Shown: positions 36,435 to 49,627 of the stretch, in pieces
How positions within the stretch are numbered: the stretch's first letter is position 1
Layout: the number at the start of each line of letters is the position of its first letter
Assembly: GCA_026874595.1 (NCBI GenBank)
Contig: CM049316.1
Coordinates: 52,461,676 to 52,525,675 of the forward strand
Length of the DNA stretch: 64,000 nt
Direction: 5' to 3'
From: Sipunculus nudus
Taxonomy: Eukaryota; Annelida; Sipuncula; Golfingiida; Sipunculidae
The notes under the pieces: generated by a model
What the model saw: the letters and a program-made list of their open reading frames with translations, nothing else
What the model was told of the DNA's origin: nothing
Database searches by the model: none
Translations under genes and position numbers: made by a program

Positions 36435-38352
36435 ATATGATGTACCTTTCAAATGAAATCTTATAGGACTGACTGTATTGTGAAGAAGATAATGAAGGTT
36501 ATTAAAAAAAAAAAAAATTATGATTTGGGGAAAGCACAAAATTAAAAAGGTGCATGCACATACAGATATTTTTATAAGAAAAAAGGTCAGAGATGATAGG
36601 AAATGTTCATGATGGGATGGAAGTGTTTTAGTTTTAGTTGAGAATGTATCCCACAGTAACTGGATTGTGATCTACATTTATGTTGCATAGCCATGGGTCT
36701 TTTCCACCTACCAAATATTTCAGTAAAACAAATCGTAAATACAGTAGTGTTAAATGAAATGGTTTTGGCACAATGTATGGAAATAGCATGTATGCATGGA
36801 AATAAATATATTTAATATAGGCCAAAAAAAAGGTATGGTTCTCAGTCTAATTTTTTTTTTTTAAATCAGTGTGGGCGGGCAAATTTCTTTTTTGTTTACA
36901 TTTTTTTTGAATGTTTTGGTAAAAATGTTATATGATCAGGGAAAAGCATGAAAACAGATTTTTTTACTAAACTGGTAAAAGCACTACATAACAAAAGAAA
37001 TCTTATCAAAATTGTATTATCTTCCTTGAAAGATGAAAATCAAAATCAAAATGTTTGGTGCGGGGGGTTAAAACTGACCCAGGCACTGCATGAGAACCAT
37101 TCTTTTTTATTTTTTTTTTGGCTTAAAAAAATAATTTTCATGATGGCTTTATATAGATCACTACCTGAAATTATGCACAGTCAGATGACCATTAGGTACA
37201 AAATAAAATATATCTCTACACAGGATTTGATTGTTGAAATTGATAAGGGGACCTCTTTTTGTTCATCCTCCTGATAATTCATGAAAATGTTCAAGTGAGA
37301 TATTTAGTGTGCCTTAATTGTATGAATATATCAGCTGTCTAGCAGTTCTGTTACTTTTACACCTTAAGAATATGTGCTCTTTGTAAGATCACAGCATGCA
37401 GAACGAACTAGTTTTATTTGCAGAAGTACAGAAGGTACTACGTCTATTTACAAAATATTTGGACAAAATCTTGAGTACGGTCCTGACAAACATACTTTTT
37501 GTAGGTTACATGATACACTGCTGTTAATTAGGTGAAAATGTCACTACAAATTGGAAATCACATAAAAGCTACTTGTAGTGCAAAATCAATATCCAAGACA
37601 TTTGTATCAGATGTGATCACTAAATTGGCTGTTTTCTTTAATCTTAAGGAAAAGGAGTATTCAGTTTTGCACTGATTTATGTAGAGCAGTTTGTAACAAG
37701 GAGGGCTTTAAGGTCAAGTATATGGACATTTTAAATTTAATTATAATTCTTGATATCACAAGTTTGCAGTGTCATTTTGCAATTTTTTCCAAGAGTTGCC
37801 CCACTGCTAATCTAACTAGTCAGCCTTCAGGTTTTGTGGATATGCATTTTGCTTATTCTAGATCATGTATTTATAACTAAGGATCAAATAGATCAGGAAA
37901 TGAAGCTTCAGAAATGTTTGTGGATAAAGCAGTAACAAAGTAATGACACCTCAGAAACGTTTGTGCATTAAGCAGTCACAAAGCAGAGTAAAGATTAATG
38001 TTGTTTTAAGCAGAGATGATATTTTTTACCCAAGTCAGAGCCACAGTAAGGTTGGTTTAGTAAAATTGGGCACAAATGGTTTCATTTAAACAGACTGTAG
38101 GTGCATTAAATGTGAATGGTTTCCTAGGTGTTACCAAATTTTGGGTTTTCATGAAGCTGTGGACATTTGGTGACTTCTAAAAGTTTGCGCATTGATGAAG
38201 GGTCTAACTGTTATGGTTGTATTGCATTTGCAAGAGCTATTTATTTGTCTATGGTTATTGATATGTAATAAAGTATTCCTGGTTGATTTGTAAATATATG
38301 TTCAGTGGATAAATTTTGTACAAAGTGAAAAAAAAAAATATGCATGCAAAAA
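36435..38352. other. LINE 3' region and unique sequence
   Basis: A run of 14 A at about 36504 may belong to the LINE 3' UTR. Beyond about 36850 nothing is recognised. The open frame at 36948-37274 has no known match. Confidence 0.45.
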
Positions 38353-39793
38353 ACTAGAATACGGGTAGTCGACAAGCGACTATGTGTATCGACCGAAACC
38401 AGAGTGGGACGGGTGAAGTGAGGCATGAATTGCAACCAATCTTGTGTATGATCAAGAGCTATATGAGATCTATACACATGCAAAATTTCAGGGGGATATG
38501 TCACACCAGTCCTGAGATATGAGCCTGAATGTCAGCAGCGTTAACATAAATGTAGGTGGCGCAACCTGCCACAAAATCCAGAAAGCCATCCAAGATGTAT
38601 CAACATGCAAAATTTTAGGCAGATCAGTCAAACCACTAATTGTATATGAGTGATTTTAGCCCACGGCAGACAAACAGACAGAGGCTGTGCAAAAATGGTT
38701 GCAGGTGGCGCCTCCAGTTTTGTGTATGATTAAGAGCTATGTGAGATCTATACACATGCAATATTTCAGGAGGATACAGCAAACCAGTCCTGAGATATAG
38801 GCCCAAACAACTGCCGAGATATGAGGGATTTCATCCAAAGGTAGATGAACAGATGGACAATGTGTGAAAATGACTGCAGGTGGTGCCACCAGTTTTGAGT
38901 ATGATGAAGAGCTATGTGAGATCTATACACATGCAAAAATGATTGCAGGAGGCACCACCAGTTTTGCGTATGATAAAGAGCTATGTGAGATCTATACACA
39001 TGGTTCCCAAGATATGAGCTTGGATGTCTGAAGCGTAAACGTGAATGTAGGTGGTGCCACCTGTCATAAAATCAAGAAACTGTCCAGGATGTATAAACCT
39101 GCAAAATTTCAGGTGGATAAGTCAAACAAATGGTGAGATATGAGTGATTTTATCCCAAGGTAGATGAACAGAGGGACGCTGTGTAAAAATGGTTGCAATT
39201 GGTGCCACCAGTTTTGCGTATGATGAAGGGCTACGTGAGATTTATACACATGCAAAATTTTGGCTCAATAGGTCAAACGGTTCCCGAGATAGGAGCTTGG
39301 ATGTCTGCAGTGTAAATGTGAATGTGGGTGGTGCCATCTGTCATAAAATCAAGAAAGCTATCCAGGATGTATACACATGCAAAATTTCAGGTTGATAAGT
39401 CCAACTAATACAGAGATATGAGTGATTTTATCCAAAGGCAGATGAACAAATGGATGCTGTGCAAAAATGGTTGCAGGTTGTGCCACAATTTTTAGTGTAT
39501 GTTATAAAGCTATCCAAGGGCTTTTTTTGTGCAAAATTTTAGCCTGGTCGGTCTAATGGTTCCTGAGATATGTTTGTTTATATGTGCACATGCACAAATG
39601 GACGCTGGGCAGAGAGGAAAGGTCAGAGGTCAACCGAAAACCAGGTTGCAGCAGTTCACATGTGACCCGATCATAATCCTGAATTTAAAAAAATTCCGCC
39701 CAAATGGTTAAAGAGGAGTTCTCCAGCAACCTATGTGGCGGTGGAGGTGGTAGCGTCCAACTGAAAACAATATCTGCAAATTCTGTTTTCTTT
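38353..39793. mobile_element. Family A element, copy 3 (3' end cut)
   Basis: 5' ACTAGAATACGGGTAGTCGA with the GTCGACAAGCGAC hairpin. At least five core units with GGTGGCGCCACC variants follow, then GACGCTGGGCAGAGAGGAAA, TTCTCCAGCAACC, and a partial terminal hairpin broken at TTCTGTTTTC. A family E element starts exactly there. Confidence 0.75.
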
Positions 39794-42765
39794 AACAAGG
39801 CCTACAGGCCTAATGCGAACCTGTGCAGTGAGATTACACCAGGTATAATGCTTCAATGCTGGACCATTACTTTTCAAGAACATGTGTAACATGTATATGA
39901 ACAATGCAAGTACTAAACACTTAGAAAGAAAAAGAAACAAACAAACATCACTGCTGCAATTCTGGCATTGGTAGAATATGGAAAGTCAACAAGCAACTAT
40001 GTGTATCCTCAAAAATCCAAGTGGGAAAGGTGATGTGAGGCATGGATTGAGTGGCAAGGGGAAATAGAGTGAGGTGTGTTGCATAATAGCCTGGATGTCT
40101 GCAGCCGAAATGTGTATGTAGCTTGCGCCACCTACCACAAAATCGAGAAAGCTGTCCAAGATGTATAAAAAAATGCAAAATTTTAGGCAGATAAGTCAAA
40201 CACTACTGAGATATGAGTGATTTTAGCCCAGGGCAGACAAACAGATGGACACTGTGCAAATATGGTGGAAGGTGGCGCCACCAATTTTGTGTATGATTAA
40301 GAGCTATGTGAGATCTATAAACATGCAAAACTTTTGCCCAATCGGTCAAATGGTTCCTGAGATATGAGCTTGGATGTCTGCAGCGTAAAATGTGAATGTA
40401 GGTGGCGCCACCTGCCACAAAATCCAGAAAGCTATCCAAGATGTATACACATGCAAAATTTCAGGTGGACAAATCCAACCAATGCAGAGATATGAGTGTT
40501 TTTATCCCAAGGCAGATGAACAGATGGATGCTGTACAGATGTGCAAAAATGGTTGCAGGTTGCGTCACCATTTTTAGTGTATGTTATAAAGCTTTCCAAG
40601 GGCTACATTTGTGCTCTGTTTTGGCGGATACAATGATTGTAGCTGGCACCACCAATCTTATATACAACGACATATGCCCAATGTCAGACTGGTATGTCAA
40701 ACCCCTCCTGTGAAATAAGCAGGCTCATACACTGCAAAAGTCAATGTAGGTGGCACCACCTGTCTTGTAAATGAGAATACCTTCAAAGACGCACAGACAG
40801 GTATCAGTCCAATACATCAAACTTCCCCAGAGTTTGATGCACTGGGCTGACAAGGCTTAGGTGAGTAACGCAGTTGCCCCTGAGTGACCTGTGACAAATT
40901 GCTGCCTCAAGCTACTGCACTGAGTGAACTCTTGACCTGCACCTGGCTAGACTGGGTGAACTTTAGACCTGTACCTGGCTGCACTGAGTGAACTCTTGAC
41001 CTGTTGCATAATCTGACACAGTTGGCAGTCTGCCAAAGCTATAAATAGATTCAGGCTGAACTTTGGTGCCAAATATGATGCAGTGAGCAGTCTGCAAAAG
41101 CTATAAATAGAATGCAGCTACTGCACTGAGTGAACTCTTGATCTATACCTGGCTGCACTTCTTCCAATCCTGGCACTGTGCCAAAACTATTTATAGAGCT
41201 GACATCATCTTGGCTATTGGCCAACATCAAGGCACTGGCAATCTGCCAATGGTAAACCAAGTGCTGCCATCTGTACACAAAAGTGGTCCCTACTTGAAAT
41301 AACTTTGAAATTTATTTTCCCAATACAAAATGCTTTTCAGCTGACTTTTTATAAAAAAAAGAAATCAGGAATATATGTAAAATTAATACTGATGCATACT
41401 GAATGCAAAATTAAAATACAGATATATATCATTGATGGCAAATTCTTGAATTGAGTTGAGTAGGGATAACAATAATTTAAAATCCATGTACAGTTGTCTT
41501 TATATAGCCACAGAGAGCTGAATATCCATGATTGTAACATTGCCTGGTATGATGAATAACTTAAATCATAAATCTAAATTTTTTAAAAGCTTTTATAAAA
41601 ACTTTATAGTCAATATAAACCAAATATAACCTGAAATCTAAATGTCTAGTGGCATGATGTAATATATGCTTATAAACTGGTGCCAGGCTGGATGTAACAG
41701 CATCACACAGCTAACATATATGGTAAAATGACTCAATTCAATCTCCATAATTCAGCCAAAAATCATTCATGTGGAACCATTAATGACAATTATTATAAGA
41801 ATTATTGTATGGATTATTCTTGTAAAATATTTAACAAACTGGCTTCAGTGGCATCAGTTGAAAAACGTTTCGCAAGTTTATAACTCATATAGGAAGATAC
41901 AGCAAACTGGTTCAGCTTCCTGTAACTCCGCCAAAAATCAGTGAACTAAACCCATTTGAACAAACTTGAATTATCAACATCTGAGGATAATTAATGTGTG
42001 AGATTTAAGAATTTGGCCCAGTGGTTTTGAGAAGAACATCTTTGTAGCCACTGAGCTAAAATGGGCTGTTATGGCATATGACTAAATTCAGCTTCCCATA
42101 ACTTAGCCAAAAGTCACTGAAAAGAGACCATTTGAACAAACTTCAGAAACCACTACCCTAGGATCATTTCTGTGCGATATTAAACATTTTGGCCATATGG
42201 TTTCAGAGAAGAAGTTTATTGTAGCCCTCAGTGTGATACAGGCACTAATGGCCCCGTACAAAAAGGCCGATAAAGGTGGCGCCACCAATACCTCAATTTC
42301 AGATATGACTTATGAGACCAACATTGGCATAAAATTTGGTGATGATAGCTCCAGCCGTTTCTGAGATTTAAATTTTAATATGCTTTTCTGCACAGTTAAC
42401 AAAGTTCCACCTCCTGTAACTCGGCCAAAAATCTCCAAACTGGAACGATTCGAACAAACTTGAGAAAGATTGTTCCAGGAATCATTTCTGTGAAATATTG
42501 GACAATTTGGCTGAACATTTCGGAGAAGAAGATTTTTAAAGCTTTTTTAGCTTTTTCCCTATAAAATCTAAGAAAATGCAGTTAGAAAAAAAATAAACAA
42601 AATCCGATATAGTTTTTTGGATGACTGATTATTTGCAAAAAATTTGGTGATGGTAGCTCCTGCCGTTTTTGAGATAGCTATGGTTAATGTACAGACGGCG
42701 CAAGACGTACAACGCACGACAGACGACGACGCACCATCGCATAAGCTCACAGGTTCGCTAAAAAT
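39794..42765. mobile_element. Family E element, long copy holding a family A insertion
   Basis: 5' AACAAGGCCTACAGGCCTAA then TGCGAACCTGTGC. 3' ACCATCGCATAAGCTCACAG then GTTCGCTAAAAAT, short inverted repeats of each other. Internal CTGCACTGAGTGAACTCTTG repeats (40919-41150) and CAGTCTGCCAAAGCTATAAA repeats (41025-41110). 39972-40635 is a nested family A copy. Confidence 0.7.
39972..40635. mobile_element. Family A element, copy 4, nested in family E
   Basis: Decayed 5' end TAGAATATGGAAAGTCAACA then GTGTATCCTC. One and a half core units with GGTGGCGCCACC at 40272 and 40401. Ends GTTTTGGCGGATACAATGA. Confidence 0.65.
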
Positions 42766-42769
42766 CGAA

Positions 42770-43530
42770 GAAGAGGTGGTGCCACCAGTCTGCAGAAACT
42801 GGTATAACACTCCATTATCAATATGCATGCAAAGAATCATGGTAATCAATGCATTAGCTGTTCAGATACTTGAGCTTTTGTACCAAATTTTCCATTATTC
42901 TGGGGGGTACTTCGAAGCCCAACAGCTCAGAGGTTTTGGGTAACAGAGACAACTTTTGGTTGCCACAGAGACATTTCATGGGCCTCTTTGCATGTCAAGA
43001 TAGAAGATTCTAGGTCAAGTCGTAACAATTTGTGCCCTGTTAACAGATGATCGCATCTTTTAAGGTCTCAAATATACAGATAAAAAATCGTAAAAACTTG
43101 AAAAGATACAGGTGGCACCACCAGTCTGCAGAAACTGATGAAAAACTCCATGATGAATATGCAGGCAAAGAATCATGGTGATAAATTTATTAGTTGTTCA
43201 GATACTTGAGCTTTTGTATCAAATATTTCATTATTCGGGGGGTACTTCGGAGGCCTACAGCTTGAAGAATATGGGTATGAGAGACCTAATTCCAGGTTTT
43301 CAAGGAGATTTTTCATGAACCTCTCTGAAGTAAAGTTAGAAATTCCAAGTCCAGTGGTTAAGATTTGTGCCCTGTTAACAGATGACCGCATCTTTTAAGG
43401 TCTCAAGAAAAACACTCCATGATCAATACCCATGCAAAGAATCATGGATGGCCGGACGGCTGGACGGACGACGGACAAAGAGTGATCGCTATAGCTCAGA
43501 TGACTTAGTCAGCTGAGCTAAAAATGGTAC
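42770..43530. mobile_element. Family F/C composite with ~335-bp units
   Basis: Two tandem units (GAGGTGGTGCCACCAGTCTG at 42774, CAGGTGGCACCACCAGTCTG at 43109) with AAGAATCATGGTAATCAATG and GATGACCGCATCTTTTAAGG. A GGACGGCTGGACGGACGACG tract follows, then the family C end CTATAGCTCAGATGACTTAG then TCAGCTGAGCTAAAAA. Confidence 0.65.
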
Positions 43531-43539
43531 AGCTGATGG

Positions 43540-44376
43540 CAAAAAATTAATTTTAAATGAAATGCTTAAAAGTAGCAAAGCCGTAATATCACCAGTCCTG
43601 TGTAAACTATTTAATCTTAAATTTCTCTCCAGTTTCCTTTTGGAAAAGTTGGAAACAAGGCTTGGTTTCTTTACTCCACAAAGGAGGAAATCGGTCAGAC
43701 CCAGATAATTATAGAGGTATTACTATCTCAAGTTGTGTATCAGAACTTATCAACTATTTAGAAAAACATAAAATTATAAGTTAATGGCAAATAGGTTTCA
43801 AATCAAAATCACGGACAAGTGACCATTTATTGGTATTTTGTACACCTGTCAACAAATATACCAAACGTTCAGGAAAAAGGAAAATTCCTTTACACTTGCT
43901 TTATCGATTTCCAAAAGGCATTAGACAGAGTTTGTCAGGATGGCCTTTTATATAAATGCCTTCAATATTATATAAGCAACATCTTTCTCAAAATCATTAA
44001 AGATATGTATAGTGACGCTAGCGTCCAATTAAAACTCTCTCATGGACTTTCAAATAATATTGCAGCTACAGTGTCTAAAACAAGGCTGTGTCCTAAGCCC
44101 CACTTTATTTAATATATATATATATATATATATATAAATTACCTTCCAAAACTATTTGATAAAACATGTAACCCTGCCACATTAAATTGGAAAGTGGTTA
44201 ACTGTCTGCTCTATGCAGATGATGTTATTCTCATATCTACTTCAGAGAAGGGTCTCCAGTCTTGTTTGTCCAAACTAGGCAAATATTGTAATGACTGAAA
44301 ACTAAAAATAAACTGTAATAAATCAATGACAGTAATTTTTAACAAATCAGGCAGACAAATACAAAAAAAACAAAGC
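43540..44376 (+). pseudogene. LINE reverse transcriptase relic (jockey/I-like)
   Basis: The pieces of a non-LTR reverse transcriptase lie in order with stops and frameshifts. Near 43655 is LVSLLHKGG then SDPDNYRGITISS. Around 43890-43930 is the first catalytic motif FIDFQKALDRV. Near 44085 is QGCVLSPTLF in another frame, interrupted by an (AT)n tract at 44111-44136. At about 44205 is LLYADDVILIS. It is cut off on the right where a family E repeat starts at 44369. The motifs differ from the LINE at 32-36 kb, so it is a different lineage. No endonuclease or C-terminal part is seen. Not functional. Confidence 0.82.
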
Positions 44377-44735
44377 CTACAAGCCTAATGCTAACCTGTG
44401 CAAAGTTTGGGAGTATGAATGGAGGTTTATTTTTAAAATTTAATACTGATCCTCTTATGTCCTGCATATCTACCTTAGTCATTCTGATTTCAGCAAAATG
44501 GATGTTTTGGACCTGCATGTTTCGGACTAGGTCATTTTAAAACTAGGATGTATCATTCAGGATATTTTTGGATATGTTCTTTTTGCGAGGGAGGATTATT
44601 GGGACAGATGAACAGACAATTTAGCAGCATGGTTTCGGAGAAGAACATTTTTTAATGTTTTTAGCTTCTTCCCTATAAAATCTAAGAAAATGCAGTTAGC
44701 CAAGAAATAAGCAAAACCCAATAGAATTTTTAAGA
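44369..44735. mobile_element. Family E 5' portion
   Basis: AACAAAGCCTACAAGCCTAA then TGCTAACCTGTGCAAAGTTT. Matches 10925-11290 closely (GGAGTATGAATGGAGG, CCTCTTATGTCCTGCATAT, GGACAGATGAACAG). Interrupts the LINE relic to its left. Confidence 0.75.
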
Positions 44736-44828
44736 TGATTGCAATCATGAATACATTTTGAAATTATTTGCATTTGTAATCAAATACTTTCATTTTTATC
44801 TGTATTCCAATTCTTATGCTATCTAGAT

Positions 44829-46837
44829 GTGTCGGAACGACACGAATGCCCCCGCCTTGGGCAAATTAGAAACATTTGTAAAATTTGGAAAATTTTTTAA
44901 GTTCAGGAGGTGTCGTATGGTCAAAAGTAGGTCAACAAGGGCAAAATGCAAACTCGATTTGTAACGGGTCATTATCAAGCAACACACCAAAAATCATGCC
45001 AGTATATGCAGGCATTGTGAAAAAAAGTCCATACATGTGCATTTTCCATAAAAATTTCTGTCTTTCATGAAATTTCTATGTTTAGGATCCTTAAAACAAT
45101 CAAAAGTAGGTCAACCAGGATGAAACGCAAACTCGATCTGTAACTGTCATTATCTGCCCACACAAAAAAAATCAGGGTGGTATCTGCAGGCATTGAGGAA
45201 AAAAAGTCAGTACATATGCATTTGTTATGAAAATTTATATTTTTCATGAAACTTTCTATGTTCAGGAGCAGTCAAATGGTCAAAAGTAGGTCAACTGAGA
45301 CAAAACAAGAACCGGAACGAAACGTGAACTTGATCTGTAACTGGTCATTATCTGCCCACACACCAAAAATCAGGCCAATATCTGCAGGCATTGCGAAATA
45401 AAGTCCGTACATGTGTATTTGTCATGAAAATTTCTATTTTTCATGAAATTTTCTAAGTTTAGGAGCCGTAAAACGGTCAAAAGTAGGTCAACCAGGACGA
45501 AACGCGAACTCGATCTGTAACTGGTCATTATCTGCCCACACACCAAAAATCAGGCCAATATCTCCAGGCACTGCGAAAAAAAGTCCGTACATGTGTATTT
45601 GTCATGAAAATTTCTATTTTTCATGAAATTTTCTAAGTTTAGGAGCCGTAAAACGGTCAAAAGTAGGTAAACCAGGACGAAACGCGAACTCAATCTGTAA
45701 CTTGTCATTATCTGCCCACACACCAAAAATCAGGCCAATATCTGCAGGCATTGCGAAAAAAAGTCCATACATGTGTATCTGTCATGAATATTTCTATTTT
45801 TCATGAAATTTTCTAAGTTTAGGAGCAGTAAAACGGTCAAAAGTATGGCCAACCGGGACGAAACGCGAACTTGATCTGTAACTGGTCTATATCTGCCCAC
45901 ACACCAAAAATCAGGCCAATATCTGCAGGCATTGCGAAAAAAAGTCCGTACAACTGTTTGATTTCGGAATGACGGAATGACGGAATGACGGACATGGGTA
46001 AAACTATATGCCCCGGCCACTTTGTGGCGGGGGCATAAAAACGTACATGTGTATTTGTCATGAAATTTCATATTTTTCATGAAATTTTCTATGTTCAGGA
46101 GCCGTATGATGGTCAAAAGTAGGTCAACCAGGACGAAATGCGAATTTGATCTGTAACTGGTCTATATCTGCACACACACCAAAAATCAGGCCAATATCTG
46201 CAGGCATTGCGAAAAAAAGTCCGTACATGTGTATCTGTCATGAATATTTCTATTTTTCATGAAATTTTCTAAGTTTAGGAGCTGTAAAACGGTCAAAAGT
46301 AGGTCAACCAGGACGAAACGCGAACTCGATCTGTAACTGGTCTATATCTGCTCACACACCAAAAATCAGGCCAATATCTGCAGGCATTGCGAAAAAAAGT
46401 CCGTACATGTGTATCTGTCATGAATATTTCTATTTTTCATGAAATTTTCTAAGTTTAGGAGCCGTAAAACGGTCAAAAGTAGGTCCACCAGGAAGAAACA
46501 CGAACTCGATCTGTAACTGGTCTATATCTGCTCACACACCAAAAATCAGGCCAATATCTGCAGGCATTGCGAAAAAAAGTCCATACATGTGTATCTGTCA
46601 TGAATATTTCTATTTTTCATGAAATTTTCTAAGTTTAGGAGCCGTAAAACGGTCAAAAGTAGGTCAACCGGGACGAAACGCGAACTCGATCTGTAACTGG
46701 TCTATATCTGCCCACACACCAAAAATCAGGCCAATATCTGCAGGCATTGCGAAAAAAAGTCTGTACAACTGTTTCATTTCGGAATAACGGAAGGACGGAA
46801 TGACGGAATGACGGACACTTTGTGGCGGGGGCTTAAA
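44829..46837. mobile_element. Family B element with 180-bp core repeats and two 3' ends
   Basis: 5' hairpin GTGTCGGAACGACAC (44829-44843) then GAATGCCCCCGCC. About nine core units of 180 bp follow, marked by GGTCAAAAGTAGGTCAACCA (44918, 45278, 45474, 45654, 45834, then 46111, 46291, 46471, 46651). Each of two tails has a (GACGGAAT)n tract and a GGCGGGGGC end, at 46026-46040 and 46824-46839, inverted relative to the start. Matches the pearl/HINE plan. Non-coding. Confidence 0.85.
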
Positions 46838-48733
46838 AACAAGGGACCCATGGGTCACGGCGCTCAGCTAAAGTTTGAAATTTTTGTAAATGCAAAATAT
46901 TCTATTGTAATGTTTTTCATTTATATAAGAATATTAGAAGCTAAGAGGAAAGGAGCCCTCCTACTTGGTTATAGTAAAGTTCTAAATATACAATTGCAAA
47001 CTAATACTCTGACAAGACTGTCATGAAGAAAAACAGTAAAAGTTTTGAAATACTGTGATGCATATGAAAATTTACAGATGGACAGGCAAGTGGACAGAAT
47101 GGACTAATACCTTTATTTCACTTTCAAGGGAATAATGCATTTAAGTTAATATATAAGCCTATTTTTTAGCATATCGACTTTTTCCATTAAAAGTTTTTAT
47201 CCGAATCATTTTTTTTATTTACAAGTTTTATAAATTTTTAATAAAAAAACTGAAAATACAAGTTAAAATATTAGAATTGTTGCAATCATTATATATCCCG
47301 GGTGTAGCTCATATTGGGTCATATTATGCATACACATATTTTATTATTTTCAAATCACAAATGTTTAAACAGAATTTAAAAGAAAATAATGCCACAACAT
47401 GGCATCTACAAGATTATTCCTTGAATCACTATTTAAATGTTTTGCACACTGGAGTTTTCAGTACATGCTTAATTTTATTCACTGAAATAAAATAAAAGAT
47501 TCAGTAAATTTGATAAAATAAAACATCTTTTCAAATAAAGTATACACACTGTTGGCTGAATGAGAGACAAACAATACCACTGTGCTAATTACTATCTCAG
47601 CTTTAATTTATTACTGGAATTGATAGTCAATTTCACACTTTGTGAAGTTTTTACTCTTCTGAAGTAAGGAATTACTTATCTGATGAACATCCACACTTTC
47701 ACAGCAATACACCACTTTGTGGACACAATTAAATGTGCACTTTAATCATTGTAACCCTGGTGGTACATACAAAATTTAAAATGTAGCATAGCCTATAATA
47801 GAATGAATCAAATACAGAAAATAATAACATATTAACAATAATCATCTTGTTTATGCACCATCTGGTGGTGGGGGGGGGAGTGCAGGGCAGAGGGGAAGCC
47901 TGCTGGTAGTGACCAAGCTGAGCCAAGGCAAGCTGCCTGGGGTGGGTTACATAATGCAAGTGAAGGCTGTACTACCAGGTGGGCTAGATGTAAACAACAC
48001 TTGACATGGTGTATGAAAACTTGAATAAAAGCTACCCTTTTCAATCAATTCCTTTGAAATTTCTGGTTTTAGAAGATCAATTCCTTATGTATATATGCTG
48101 TGAAAAATAAATTAACAGTGCTTACAGGGAAAAAATGTGCCACTGCCAAAATTGGACAAAATTTAAGGTATTGATTTTTTATTTATGCTAATAACTTGAA
48201 AAATTTGCAAAATTCAGATCTAATTTTGGGTAAACAATTTAATCTTGATAAAATAAAGTTAAATTCCTGAGAAAAAGTCTCTAGCTTCGGCAATTCTCAT
48301 GTTAAGTAAGTAAATATATTTCCTGATTTTTTAAAAAATGCATTATATTTTGGCCCATAACTTCAAAATAAGACCCAACACTAACCTAATTTTTTGTATG
48401 TTCATAGAAAATGTAGGGAAGAATACGAATACTAAATATGATCAAAAACAGATCACTGGTTTTGATATTAGGAAGCCTTGAAGTGTAACAATGGCTTTTT
48501 TATGGAAAATGGAGGTTTTTCCTTAATATCTCGAAGGAATAAAGCCCGAATGACCCAATTTTTGGTATGGTAGGAGATTTTGGGGACATCTAATAGTATG
48601 CAAAATTTTTTAATCGTACGTCCAACGGTTTTAAAACATGCCCTGTTTATGGATGGATGGCCGGACAGACAGGCGGACGACGGACAAAGGACCACGACTA
48701 TAGCTCAGATGACTTATAGTCAGCTGAGCTAAT
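46837..48733. mobile_element. Family C element, long copy
   Basis: 5' AAACAAGGGACCCATGGGTC then ACGGCGCTCAGC, immediately after the family B end. The body matches 16600-17343. 3' GACTATAGCTCAGATGACTT then ATAGTCAGCTGAGCTAA, preceded by GGACAGACAGGCGGACGACG. A poly-G run lies at 47870-47878. Confidence 0.75.
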
Positions 48734-48739
48734 TATGGA

Positions 48740-49620
48740 GTACATATTCATATTCACATTCAAATACATTTGAAAAGTATTCGCACCATGTCTAGTAATT
48801 ATTCAGTTTCAGCTAAACAATGTTCTTGAGAATCCAGAATATACAAAGTTCACAAATTTAAATAATGATCATAAGTACCTGGTTTCATGGCTTTAATTAA
48901 TATTCAAAGAATAAAACTATTATATTCACTTTGGACTACTTTCACATCATTCTATGCACTAGACATACCAAGAATCTTTTGACAATTATTAACATTACAG
49001 AAATCATAAAGAGAACTTGTCTAAGATCTGATTTTGTATCATATTCAAATATTTTTTTTTTAATTTATCAGAAAAAAATTAAAAGTCATCTCAGCTATGA
49101 AACCATTATATGTGTAAAAAATAACCCAAGGATAAGAACACCCAAGGAGAAAACTAGAAGTGGGCATGTTTATTAACAGAAATAAAGGAACAAGTAATAT
49201 AAATTTTGATTATTAGCATCTAGTCTTATGACAGCTGAAACAGCCAAGAGTCTTAATGTCATTAGTTAAACATATTGACGTCTTTAATCAGTATTTGTTT
49301 GAGTAAAATTTAAAAATCTTGACATATTATTTTTTCATAAATTTTGACATAAATATAAATTAACAAGCTGAAACACTTTTAAAAGACCTGGAAATTTAGA
49401 TTAATATTATCAAAGTCTGCACCTTTGTTTATCATTAATTTCCTTTGTATAATGAAATATTGGCACATATCATACTATTGTAAGGAGAACACGCTATATT
49501 ACAAGTATATTTAACATGCCTAGTATGTAAAGAGGGCCCTTTAATGTCTTATTTACATTAAACACGCACATTTCAATGGATAAATGAAACATACAGAATT
49601 TTAATTGTAGTCAAATATTA
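48740..49620. other. AT-rich sequence, nothing recognised
   Basis: Part of PFDN4 intron 1 if exon 1 is right. No supported feature. Confidence 0.5.
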
Positions 49621-49627
49621 ATTTTAA

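Noticed and set aside
48468-48695. 75-codon minus frame
   Set aside because: Falls in a family C repeat body and is not kept in the copies at 14.9, 17.2 and 18.0 kb.
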